NCBI GenBank assembly: GCA_963704455.1
Contig: OY969905.1
Location: 1,364,001 to 1,428,000, forward strand
Origin: DASTCZ01 sp963704455
GTDB taxonomy: Bacteria; Acidobacteriota; Terriglobia; Acidiferrales; UBA7541
Length of the DNA stretch: 64,000 nucleotides
Direction: 5' to 3'
Positions 35,944-44,161 of the stretch are shown in pieces. Positions within the stretch are counted from its first letter, which is position 1, and each line of letters begins with the position of its first letter. Below the pieces are notes generated by a model. It had not been told where the DNA came from and made no database searches. It was given only the letters and a program-made list of their open reading frames with translations. The position numbers were made by a program, and so were the translations under genes.

Positions 35944-37380
35944 CTATACCGTGTCACGCTGCTTCGACCTCGCTCCCCGATAATAGAGCGCCAAACCAAT
36001 AAGGACAGCAACTACAGTGCCCGCAATGAGTTTTATCTCGAACCCCAATTTATTCGTGGATTCACCCGGTGGGATAAATGAGAGTCCGATCCCCACCAGG
36101 ACGCAAAGAAGTCCGAGCCCTCCGACGATCCAAACTCCAAATCTTCCGCCCGGAACCAGTACCGCATCTTCATGCGCTGCGCGGTCGTTGCGGTAGGAAA
36201 GCTTGATCGCGGCTCCAAACATGTACACGAACGGAATAAAGTAGAGAATGATCGCGGCGTCCACGAGTATCTGGTATGCGTTCCTTGCCGTTTCGTTAAC
36301 CTGCACAGCGAGCAGAAGGAATGCCGAAATCCCGGCTTGGACCAGAATCGCAACATATGGCGTCTTCCATCGCGGATGCATCTTCCCGAATGCGGCGGGC
36401 AGATATCTATCAATGCCCACAACGAACGGCACGCGAGCGACGCCGGCGACTGTCGATCCGACGCCGCCTGCATTGCCAATCGTGACCAGCACTGCCGCCA
36501 AAATTCCCACTATTGCCACGCGCAGTACCGTTGAGCCGAACCCGATCGCTTGAAACACTCCGCTCTTTGGATCCACGGTAGCGGCCGGCATGATCGCAAG
36601 AACGGCAACCGTCGCTGCGATGTAGATCGCCGCAATCAGAATTCCAGACCCGAGTATCGCCCTTGGAAATGTCCGCCTCGGATCGCGAACCTCGCCACTC
36701 ATTGCTGACACCAGTTCCAATCCGGCGAATGCAAACGCAATCTGCGACCAGAAATTCACTGTGTCCAGGTTCCAATGCGGCAGCATCGCGGCAAACGAAA
36801 AGTGTGTTGCGGACCCGGCCGAGTGGTAAAGGATTATGGCGACCACAACAAGAATCATCAGTGGCAAATACGTCGCCACGCCTCCCGCATTCTGCAGCCA
36901 TCGGCCGATGTTGAGGCCGATGATGTTGAGTCCCACTGCGACAATCAAAAGTGCGAAGGAGACGCCCAGTAAGAAAGGCCGGTTCTGTGCAAGCCACGCC
37001 CATTTCTCGCCGCCGATATACGCGGCCATCGACGCACTTGCGAGCAAGAGCCCCGGAAAATAGAAAACCGTGTAAATCCAATACGTCCACCCGGCGATGA
37101 AGCCGTGGAAATCTCCAAAGGCTTCCTTCGACCACACATACAGCCCGCCTTCGTGCGGAAATCTTGTCGACAGCTCCGTAATCACTAGCGCCGACGGCAC
37201 AAAAAAGATCACCGCCGCGATCACCCACAGGCTGATGGACGATTGCCCGTTGTGCGCCGCCGCCGCAATCCATCGCGGTCCAAGAACAGTGGCGATGTTG
37301 AAGAGCAGCACATCCCAGAAACCCATCACACGGCGAAGTTGGGGAACAGCCTGTGTACCGGTGGGATTCGTCGCGCCCAT
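35944..37380 (-). CDS. APC-superfamily amino acid permease
   Basis: Secondary transporter of 478 residues with about twelve hydrophobic segments. The first segments (VMGFWDVLLFNIATVLG and PSALVITELSTRFPHEGGLYVW) carry the Glu-Gly-Gly-Leu-Tyr motif common in APC permeases, and FAGLELVSAMSGEVRDPRRTFP is the typical sixth-helix signature. The substrate cannot be assigned; an amino acid or polyamine is likely. Its stop abuts the ribE stop. Confidence 0.85.
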   Translation of the reverse strand: MGATNPTGTQAVPQLRRVMGFWDVLLFNIATVLGPRWIAAAAHNGQSSISLWVIAAVIFFVPSALVITELSTRFPHEGGLYVWSKEAFGDFHGFIAGWTYWIYTVFYFPGLLLASASMAAYIGGEKWAWLAQNRPFLLGVSFALLIVAVGLNIIGLNIGRWLQNAGGVATYLPLMILVVVAIILYHSAGSATHFSFAAMLPHWNLDTVNFWSQIAFAFAGLELVSAMSGEVRDPRRTFPRAILGSGILIAAIYIAATVAVLAIMPAATVDPKSGVFQAIGFGSTVLRVAIVGILAAVLVTIGNAGGVGSTVAGVARVPFVVGIDRYLPAAFGKMHPRWKTPYVAILVQAGISAFLLLAVQVNETARNAYQILVDAAIILYFIPFVYMFGAAIKLSYRNDRAAHEDAVLVPGGRFGVWIVGGLGLLCVLVGIGLSFIPPGESTNKLGFEIKLIAGTVVAVLIGLALYYRGARSKQRDTV

Positions 37381-37419
37381 AGTGCTACGCCTGTCTCATG
37401 CCTGGCGGAACTCGGCGCA

Positions 37420-38184
37420 TTAAACTGTGGCGTCCAGCGCGGGGATCAATTCATCCTGCATGCGGAAATTGCGGAGAAATGGGTCCGGACTCGCTTCAAA
37501 ATCTTTCCAGGGCCCGAAAAATGACACGCGCCCATCCTGCAAAAAAATAATGGAGTCCGCCAGTTTTTTCGCGAGGTGTGTGTCGTGCGTCACCACAACG
37601 GAGGTCTTGTGAAATGTTTCCTTCAACTTAAGGATCAGGTCACCCGTGTGCGTGGCCATCAGCGGGTCCACCATCGTCGTCGGCTCGTCGTAAAGAATCG
37701 CTTCCGGGTCTTGCGCCAGCGCTCGCGCGATTGCGACGTTGCGCTTCATCCCGGTGCTCAGCTCCGAAGGCAAACGGTCGAGCTGGTCCGACACTTCCAG
37801 CATTTCCGCAAGCTCCTTCACGCGCGCGTCAATTTCATCGGCGGGCATTCCGTCGCGTTCATTCATCGGGAAAGCAATATTCTCGCCGACCGTCAGCGAA
37901 TCAAACAGCGCGCCGGACTGAAACACCATCGTTACGCGCTTGCGAATTTCCGCCAGCCGCCGTTCGTCCCAGCCAACAATGTCCTGGCCCGCAATCACCA
38001 CTCGCCCGGCGTCGGGCTGTAGAAATCCCAGAATATGTTTCAGCGTCACCGATTTTCCGACGCCGCTCTTCCCCATGATCACAGCCGTCTGCCCGCGCTC
38101 CACGTGGAAGCTCACGTTGTCGAGCACCAGGTGGTCCTCAAACGCCTTCGTCACGCCATCGAATACGATGTATGGCTCGCCCAA
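37420..38184 (-). CDS. MlaF-type ABC transporter ATPase without adjacent permease
   Basis: ATP-binding subunit resembling MlaF/Ttg2A proteins that drive phospholipid trafficking to or from the outer membrane. Walker A is GKSGVGKS at 38-45, Walker B ILYDEPTTMVDPL, and the signature is LSTGMKR, where MlaF usually has LSGGM. The long C-terminus (about 225-254) also fits MlaF. No MlaE, MlaD or other Mla gene is in the window. The only start is TTG at 38184; an in-frame stop lies not far upstream. It lies 85 bases after the sigma54 response regulator gene and 39 before the permease, on the same strand. Confidence 0.82.
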   Translation of the reverse strand: MGEPYIVFDGVTKAFEDHLVLDNVSFHVERGQTAVIMGKSGVGKSVTLKHILGFLQPDAGRVVIAGQDIVGWDERRLAEIRKRVTMVFQSGALFDSLTVGENIAFPMNERDGMPADEIDARVKELAEMLEVSDQLDRLPSELSTGMKRNVAIARALAQDPEAILYDEPTTMVDPLMATHTGDLILKLKETFHKTSVVVTHDTHLAKKLADSIIFLQDGRVSFFGPWKDFEASPDPFLRNFRMQDELIPALDATV

Positions 38185-38269
38185 GAAGTCGGCTCCCGAA
38201 GGAACGAAAATCGCGCCGCTCTATTCTGTGCGACTCTGGCCGCGGAATCAATTCATTCGTGCCGCGAAG

Positions 38270-39691
38270 TCATTCGTCCGCGCCGTCCAAGGTTCCTGCC
38301 CCTGGCCGGCGAATCCCCAACTCGCGCAGCTTTTCTTGCAAGCTCTGCCGGTGAAATCCAATCGCCGCCGCCGTCCGTGACACGTTCCATTGGTGCTGCT
38401 CAAGTTGTCTCGTGATGTACATCACTTCAAACTTGCGCTTCGCTTCACGGAAATCCGGATCCGAAAGCGGCATTTCATTGCCCGTGGACTTCCCTGCCCG
38501 CGCGGGCCCCGGCGCGTTCCCCATAATCTCTCCTGGCAAATCCGCTTCAGAAATTTCCTCGCCGCGCGCGAAAATCACGCTTCGTTCCAGCGCGTTTTTC
38601 AACTCGCGCACGTTCCCCGGCCAATCATATCGCCCGATTGCCTGCATCGCCTCGCGGCTTAGCCGCTTCGATTTGCCTTCTCGCGCGCCATGCAATTTCA
38701 AAAACGCATCTGCCAGCATGGGAATATCTTCTTTGCGCGCCCGCAACGGCGGCGCTTCGAGCGTCACCACCCGCAGCCTGTAATAGAGATCTTCGCGGAA
38801 TCGTCCCGCGTTCACCTCCGCGGACAAATTGCGGTGCGTCGCGCTGATCACGCGCACATCAACGGAAATCGGCTGCGTCCCGCCCAGCCGCTCGATCACG
38901 CGGTTCTCCAGCGCGCGCAGCACCTTTGCTTGCGTCACGGGATTCATGTCTCCAATTTCATCCAGGAAAACCGTGCCGCCGCTCGCCAGCTCGAATTTCC
39001 CTTTCTTTTGTTGCGCCGCGCCGGTGAACGCGCCCTTCTCGTATCCAAAAAGTTCGGACTCAATCAGATTTTCAGGTAGCGCCGCGCAATTCACCGCCAC
39101 AAACGGCCCGGCCGCGCGCGGCGAACGCGCATGAATCTCTTGCGCCAGCAAATCCTTCCCCGTGCCGCTTTCGCCGAAAATCAGCACCGTCGCGTCCGTC
39201 TCCGCCACGCGCGCAGCCATCTCGAAAAGCCGCCGCATCTCCGGCGTTGAGCCGAGCATCGGCCCGAATTGCCCTTCGGTCACCAGCCGCTCGCGCATGA
39301 TCTTGTTTTCCTGCTCGAGAGTTGCCAGCCGCATCAAATTGCCGACGCGCTTTCGCAGCTCTTCGACATCGAAGCCCTTAACCAGATAATCCGCCGCGCC
39401 AAGCTTCAGCGCCTCAACCGCTTTGCGCGCCGTATCCAGCGCGGACACAATAATCACCGGCTGCGTATGCCCCTGCTCTCGCATCCAGTGCAGCAGAACC
39501 AAACCATCCTCGTCATTCATTACAAGGTCGAGCAGAACCAGCGCCGGCCGCTCCCTTGGAAATGCTTCGCGCGCTGCCGCCACGCTGTCGGCCTCCGCTA
39601 TGCGGTACGCATGTTCGAGGGCACGCCGCAGCGCGTATCGCGCCGCCGGCTCATCGTCCACAATCAGGATTGTTTTCGTAGCCATCGTCAT
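38270..39691 (-). CDS. NtrC-type sigma54-dependent response regulator
   Basis: Three-domain activator, 473 residues. The receiver (about 6-120) has D12-D13, phospho-acceptor Asp55 in LLDLVMND and a Lys in VKGFD. The AAA+ domain has Walker A GESGTGKD (173-180), the sigma54-contact loop GAFTGA (220-225) intact, and GGTVFLDEIGDM. A C-terminal Fis-type helix-turn-helix (WNVSRTAAAIGFHRQSLQEKL) binds DNA. It therefore activates sigma54 promoters. It overlaps the kinase gene as ATGA. A sigma54-like site upstream of the operon suggests autoregulation. Confidence 0.95.
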   Translation of the reverse strand: MTMATKTILIVDDEPAARYALRRALEHAYRIAEADSVAAAREAFPRERPALVLLDLVMNDEDGLVLLHWMREQGHTQPVIIVSALDTARKAVEALKLGAADYLVKGFDVEELRKRVGNLMRLATLEQENKIMRERLVTEGQFGPMLGSTPEMRRLFEMAARVAETDATVLIFGESGTGKDLLAQEIHARSPRAAGPFVAVNCAALPENLIESELFGYEKGAFTGAAQQKKGKFELASGGTVFLDEIGDMNPVTQAKVLRALENRVIERLGGTQPISVDVRVISATHRNLSAEVNAGRFREDLYYRLRVVTLEAPPLRARKEDIPMLADAFLKLHGAREGKSKRLSREAMQAIGRYDWPGNVRELKNALERSVIFARGEEISEADLPGEIMGNAPGPARAGKSTGNEMPLSDPDFREAKRKFEVMYITRQLEQHQWNVSRTAAAIGFHRQSLQEKLRELGIRRPGAGTLDGADE

Positions 39692-41727
39692 TTCTCCTGC
39701 GCAATCGGCAACCTAACAACAAATCGCGCGCCGCGTCCGTTTGCAACCGGGCTTTCGCACTCCACCGTTCCGCCAAGTTCGGTCACCCGACGCTCGACAA
39801 TTGCAAGACCGAGTCCAGTACCTCTCGGTTTCGTCGTGAAAAATGGCTGAAAAAGTCGCGCCCGGTTTTCAGGTGAGACTCCCGGCCCATCATCTGTCAC
39901 CTCAATGAAAAGCTCCGGTCCATCGCGCCTCAATCGCACCGAAACCGTACAATCCTTCGCAGTGGCTTCAATCGCGTTCACCACCAGGTTGGAAAAAATG
40001 TCAGCCAGCGCTTCCTCGGTTCCCTGCACTGCCGCGCCGCCCGATTCATCAGCCATATCGAGCCATCCGCCGCGCTCCTGCGCTTCAAGCCGCAGCAGCG
40101 CGACAGCCTGTTCCGCAACCGCGCTCACTTCAATTCTCTGCGTCGCCTGCGCCGCACGCACTGTCGGCCGCGCATACCGCAGCAATTCCGTCAGTTTATG
40201 GTTCAGCCTGTCCACTTCGATGAGCATAATTGCCAAATCCTTTCGCGTCGCGAGCGGCAGCTCTTCGTTCTCAAGCTGCACCTGCAGCACCGTCTTCATC
40301 GAGCCCAACGGATTCTTCAAGTTATGCGAAATACTCGCCGTCATCTGTCCCACAAGCGCCATCCTTTCCCTTTCCGCCAATTCCCTTTCCAATGTCAGCT
40401 TTTGTTCGATCGTGCGGCATAGCTCAATAATTGCCGGAAGCTGCTCCGCGAGAATTTCAAGCGCCGCCATGGTCTCGCCGGAAATTGCCGATCCAACAGG
40501 AACAACTTCCAACTCTCCGATCTCCGCCCCCGGCTTATCCGGGTTTGTAGGCTTGCCAAGCGGCAACCGCACTGGCTGCCCCGCCCAAGCAGGCGGCAAC
40601 TTGGCGCGCGGATTCGCCGATGATCCACTTGCTCCGGCATCACTCAAGTGAATTCGGACTTCTTGCAAACCAAATTCGCGACGTATCAATTCCTCGGCAG
40701 TTTCCAGCAGTTGGCCCAGACCCCCGGACTGAGCCTCCTTCTGCAATCCAGCGCTAAGCCGCTGAACCGTCTTCACTTGTTCGCGAAATGCTTTGCGCAA
40801 CACGCGGTTGGCTACTCGCTGCAGCGGCTCAAACAAGCCAACGAGCACAAAAAGCAAAATGGACCACGTCGCCTCCGGCGGCAGCACCGGCTCGAGCCAA
40901 TCGCTCGCCTTTCGCACCACCGTCAGATAGAGCAACGCAAGAAACGCCCCCGAAACCGCGTACATTAGGTTTCTCTGTGAACTGAACCCGAGAAAATTGT
41001 GGCGCACTGCGGCGTAAACTAGAATCGCGCTCGGCACTATCCAAAAATAAATCAAAATCAGATCCAACCAGACTCTCTGTGGCGCTGGCACTTGAATGAA
41101 TCTCTGATAAAAGCCTGGTATGGACAGCCCGAGTGTCAGGATCGCCGCGCCGACAACGCCAAAGTATCCAAAAAAGAATTTGTGAAGGTGGCTGGAGGCA
41201 TTTCCCTTTGTGCCTCGGGAAAAACTAATTTGGTAAGCGGCGGATAATCCGAGTGCAATTGATAGCCAGGTATAAAAACTTGCGTCGAAAATGTCTTCTG
41301 GATCGGGAAAGCCCTCCAACGGATATCGCGTAAGCCGGAATATGATCTTGGCAATGAAAAATGCCGAAACGATGTAAGAGCACACTGTGAGAGTGGTGAG
41401 CCACCACTTTCCTGCTTTTCCAGGCGACGTTTTTCGATAGGCCTGATGCGCGTGGATTAAAAGGCTCGGAAGAAATGCGCCGTTGATGAGGATGAGTAAG
41501 TCAGCGAAAACCAGCGTCATTGCCGGAATCGTGCCGCCGTAATAGAGAAAAATGTGTGCCTTCAGCAGTATTCCCGAGTAATAAAGAAAAAGTCCGAGGA
41601 CGAGAAAGAACAACACCCGCTCAAAATTCCTCCGCCGCCGATACCCGACAATGAGGATCAACATGAACAGATTCAGCAGCGTTCCTGCTGATGGTAAGAC
41701 AAGCGAAATGTATTGATTCCAGCTCAT
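39688..41727 (-). CDS. Multi-pass membrane sensor histidine kinase
   Basis: Kinase partner of the overlapping NtrC-type regulator. The 679 residues have eight to ten hydrophobic segments in the first 310, then a cytoplasmic GAF-like region (about 320-450), HisKA with phospho-acceptor His468 (SISHNLKNPLGSMK), and HATPase_c with N box FSNLVVNAIEAT, G1 DDGPGVS, F box FQPFFTTKP and G2 GTGLGLAIV. The multi-TM/GAF layout with a sigma54 regulator resembles the PrsK/PrsR pairs of PEP-CTERM systems, but no exosortase or PEP-CTERM protein is seen here, so this remains an alternative only. It is divergent from groES. Confidence 0.92.
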   Translation of the reverse strand: MSWNQYISLVLPSAGTLLNLFMLILIVGYRRRRNFERVLFFLVLGLFLYYSGILLKAHIFLYYGGTIPAMTLVFADLLILINGAFLPSLLIHAHQAYRKTSPGKAGKWWLTTLTVCSYIVSAFFIAKIIFRLTRYPLEGFPDPEDIFDASFYTWLSIALGLSAAYQISFSRGTKGNASSHLHKFFFGYFGVVGAAILTLGLSIPGFYQRFIQVPAPQRVWLDLILIYFWIVPSAILVYAAVRHNFLGFSSQRNLMYAVSGAFLALLYLTVVRKASDWLEPVLPPEATWSILLFVLVGLFEPLQRVANRVLRKAFREQVKTVQRLSAGLQKEAQSGGLGQLLETAEELIRREFGLQEVRIHLSDAGASGSSANPRAKLPPAWAGQPVRLPLGKPTNPDKPGAEIGELEVVPVGSAISGETMAALEILAEQLPAIIELCRTIEQKLTLERELAERERMALVGQMTASISHNLKNPLGSMKTVLQVQLENEELPLATRKDLAIMLIEVDRLNHKLTELLRYARPTVRAAQATQRIEVSAVAEQAVALLRLEAQERGGWLDMADESGGAAVQGTEEALADIFSNLVVNAIEATAKDCTVSVRLRRDGPELFIEVTDDGPGVSPENRARLFQPFFTTKPRGTGLGLAIVERRVTELGGTVECESPVANGRGARFVVRLPIAQEK

Positions 41728-41768
41728 TCCAGCCAGAGATCCGGAGGAAATCTAAGCACTTCAATCCA

Positions 41769-41785
41769 CGCAATTCAAGCGCCAA
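41769..41785 (-). promoter_or_regulatory. Candidate sigma54 (-24/-12) promoter of the kinase/regulator operon
   Basis: On the minus strand TTGGCGCTTGAATTGCG places GG and GC exactly ten bases apart, the invariant geometry of sigma54 promoters, with TGGC and TTGC both intact. Transcription would start near 41758, about 30 bases before the kinase ATG. Confidence 0.55.
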
Positions 41786-41870
41786 GTGGAGGAATATTCT
41801 GGCGGTCCCTAACTCATTCTATTTACTGTACTTAGGAAGAAATACGGCCGCCGAAATTGGGCTATGAGTC

Positions 41871-41879
41871 TGCTACACT
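41871..41879 (+). promoter_or_regulatory. Possible second, upstream -10 element for groESL
   Basis: TGCTACACT resembles the extended -10 elements found before ftsY and others, and lies upstream of the main groES promoter. Support is weak without a -35. Confidence 0.25.
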
Positions 41880-41902
41880 CAACTTTATCGCCAACTTTCC
41901 CC

Positions 41903-41931
41903 TTGACATGCAGCCCCCTTCTGCCTATATT
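41903..41931 (+). promoter_or_regulatory. Main sigma70-type promoter of groES-groEL
   Basis: TTGACA (41903-41908), a 17-base spacer and TATATT (41926-41931) match the consensus at 11 of 12 positions. The -10 overlaps the left arm of the CIRCE element, so HrcA binding would block initiation. The leader to the groES ATG is about 85-90 bases. Confidence 0.88.
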
Positions 41932-41956
41932 AGCAGTCGCGCCCGAGGAGTGCTAA
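41930..41956 (+). promoter_or_regulatory. CIRCE operator (HrcA binding site)
   Basis: TTAGCAGTC (41930-41938), nine bases, GAGTGCTAA (41948-41956). This is the conserved CIRCE inverted repeat with a single mismatch (G for C at position seven of the left arm). It indicates heat-shock control by an HrcA repressor encoded elsewhere. Confidence 0.93.
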
Positions 41957-42025
41957 CCGCAATTCTCGGGCACCTACTAGCACTAGAACAACAATTCCGA
42001 TCTACGCGATGGAGGACAGGCAACG

Positions 42026-42340
42026 ATGGCAGTGAATATCACTCCCCTGCACGACCGAGTTCTGGTCAAGCGGATTGAAGAGAAGGAATCCGTTCGGGGC
42101 GGCATCATCATCCCCGATACGGCCAAGGAAAAGCCGCAGGAAGGCGAAGTCGTGGCTGTCGGCGCGGGCAAAATTGAGAAGGGCGAGCGCGTTCCGCTCG
42201 ACGTCAAAGCCGGCGACCGCATCCTTTTCGGCAAGTACAGCGGCAGTGAAATCAAAATTGAAGAGCAGGAATACCTCATCCTTCGCGAGGACGAAATCCT
42301 GGCGAAGCTCAGCGGCGCGGCAAAGGCGGCAAGGAAGTAA
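42026..42340 (+). CDS. groES: GroES co-chaperonin
   Basis: Ten-kDa lid of the GroEL folding chamber. The 104 residues include ITPLHDRVLVKR at the start, the mobile loop EEKESVRGGIIIPDTAKEKP, and VKAGDRILFGKYSGSEIKI. GGAGGA ends about ten bases before the ATG. It is the first gene of the CIRCE-controlled operon; groEL begins 57 bases downstream. Confidence 0.98.
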   Translation: MAVNITPLHDRVLVKRIEEKESVRGGIIIPDTAKEKPQEGEVVAVGAGKIEKGERVPLDVKAGDRILFGKYSGSEIKIEEQEYLILREDEILAKLSGAAKAARK

Positions 42341-42397
42341 GTCCACCAGCAATGCGCTCTGCATAGATTGTCCAATTCCTTAGGAGGAAGAAGTCTC

Positions 42398-44038
42398 ATG
42401 GCAAAGCAGATTGTTACAGGCGAAAACTCCCGGCAGGCAATTCTCCGCGGAGTGAACGCACTGGCGGACGCCGTCAAAATCACCCTCGGCCCCAAAGGCC
42501 GGAATGCGGTGATTGAGAAGAAGTTCGGCGCGCCGGTGATTACCAAGGACGGCGTGACCGTCGCGAAGGAAATCGAGCTGCCGGATCCGCTCGAAAACAT
42601 GGGTGCGCAGATGGTGCGCGAAGTGGCGTCGAAGACCTCCGATGTGGCGGGCGACGGCACCACAACCGCAACCGTTTTGGCCCAGGCCATCTTCCGCGAA
42701 GGCGTCAAGACCGTCGCGGCGGGCGCGAGCCCTACGGCTCTCAAGCGCGGCATCGAACGCGCCGTGGAAGCCGCAGTCGAAAAAATCAAGGAGCTACACC
42801 GTGACGTCAAGGGTGACATGATCGCCCAGGTCGGCACGATCTCCGCGAACAATGACAAACAAATCGGCAGCATCATCGCCGAAGCGATGAAGAAGGTCGG
42901 CAAGGATGGCGTGATCACCGTCGAGGAATCCCGCACGATGGAAACCACGCTCGAAGTCGTTGAAGGAATGCAGTTCGACCGCGGCTACCTTTCCCCCTAC
43001 TTCGTCACCGATCCCGAGCGGATGGAATGCAATCTCGAGGATCCCTACATCCTCATCCACGAAAAGAAAATCAGCTCCATGAAGGACCTTCTCCCGTTGC
43101 TTGAGCAAGTGGCGCGCGCTGGCAAGCCGCTGCTCATCATCGCGGAAGATGTCGAAGGCGAAGCCCTCGCGACTCTCGTCGTCAATAAGCTCCGTGGCAC
43201 GCTGCAGTGCTCTGCAGTGAAGGCTCCGGGCTTCGGCGACCGCCGCAAGGCCATGCTCGAAGACATCGCCGTCTTGACGGGCGGTAAGGCCGTCACCGAG
43301 GATCTCGGCATCAAGCTCGAGAACGTGAAGATGGAAGACCTCGGCCGCGCCAAGAAGGTCACGATTGACAAGGACAACACGACCATCGTTGAGGGCAATG
43401 GCAAGCCCGCCCACATCGAAGGCCGCGTCAAGCAGCTCCGCGCGCAGGTCGAGGAAACCACTTCGGACTACGACCGTGAGAAGCTGCAAGAGCGGCTGGC
43501 AAAGCTTGTCGGCGGCGTTGCGGTCATCAAGGTGGGCGCGGCAACCGAAACCGAGTTGAAGGAGAAAAAGGCTCGCGTTGAGGACGCCATGCACGCCACT
43601 CGCGCCGCGGTCGAAGAAGGCATCGTTCCCGGCGGCGGCGTAGCTTTGCTGCGCTGCATCCCGGCGCTCGAAAAGCTGAAGCTCGGCGAAGATGAGGCCA
43701 TCGGCGTAAACATCGTGAAGCGCGCGCTTGAAGAGCCTCTGCGTCAGATCGTCCTCAATGCCGGACTCGAAGGCGCGGTCGTTGTCGGCCGCATCCGCGA
43801 ATCCAAGGACGAGAATTTCGGCTATAACGCCGACACCGGCGAATACGGCGACCTCGTTAAGGGCGGCGTAATCGACCCGGCCAAGGTCACCCGGCTGGCG
43901 TTGCAAAATGCGGCCTCCGTGGCCGCGCTGATGCTCACCACCGAAGCGCTCGTTGCCGACATCCGCGAGGATGATAAGAAGGCTGCAAGCGCCGGCGGGC
44001 ACGGCGGCCCTGGCGGCATGGGCGGCGGGATGTATTGA
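42398..44038 (+). CDS. groEL: GroEL chaperonin
   Basis: Sixty-kDa subunit of the double-ring ATP-driven folding machine. From the ATG at 42398, preceded by AGGAGG at good spacing, it has 546 residues. The N-terminus MAKQIVTGENSRQAIL, the ATP-binding VTLGPKGRN-type segment (here KITLGPKGRNAVIEKKFG) and DVAGDGTTTATVLAQAI are all intact, and the tail ends in a Gly/Met-rich repeat. An in-frame TTG ten codons upstream precedes the ribosome-binding site and is rejected. A 402-codon frame on the opposite strand is a shadow. Confidence 0.98.
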   Translation: MAKQIVTGENSRQAILRGVNALADAVKITLGPKGRNAVIEKKFGAPVITKDGVTVAKEIELPDPLENMGAQMVREVASKTSDVAGDGTTTATVLAQAIFREGVKTVAAGASPTALKRGIERAVEAAVEKIKELHRDVKGDMIAQVGTISANNDKQIGSIIAEAMKKVGKDGVITVEESRTMETTLEVVEGMQFDRGYLSPYFVTDPERMECNLEDPYILIHEKKISSMKDLLPLLEQVARAGKPLLIIAEDVEGEALATLVVNKLRGTLQCSAVKAPGFGDRRKAMLEDIAVLTGGKAVTEDLGIKLENVKMEDLGRAKKVTIDKDNTTIVEGNGKPAHIEGRVKQLRAQVEETTSDYDREKLQERLAKLVGGVAVIKVGAATETELKEKKARVEDAMHATRAAVEEGIVPGGGVALLRCIPALEKLKLGEDEAIGVNIVKRALEEPLRQIVLNAGLEGAVVVGRIRESKDENFGYNADTGEYGDLVKGGVIDPAKVTRLALQNAASVAALMLTTEALVADIREDDKKAASAGGHGGPGGMGGGMY

Positions 44039-44076
44039 TCCCCTGCTCCAATCGTTTAAACCCCGGTTAGAAATCC

Positions 44077-44110
44077 ATGGGCGGCCGTTTTCAGGCCGCC
44101 CATGTTATTT
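44077..44110 (+). terminator. Rho-independent terminator after groEL
   Basis: A 10-bp perfect stem ATGGGCGGCC/GGCCGCCCAT (44077-44086 and 44094-44103) with a seven-base loop is followed by GTTATTTTG. It lies about 40 bases after the groEL stop and before ribBA. Confidence 0.82.
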
Positions 44111-44161
44111 TGAGGTATCATCAAAGAGTTAGAATTGAATTGTTCGGAGGGGATAACTGAA

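Noticed and set aside
42794..44002. 402-codon minus-strand frame opposite groEL
   Set aside because: Complement of groEL codons; no domain and no start signal.
44104..44161. Possible FMN riboswitch before ribBA
   Set aside because: Only about 58 bases lie between the terminator and the GTG, too short for the conserved multi-stem FMN element, and none of its helices is seen.
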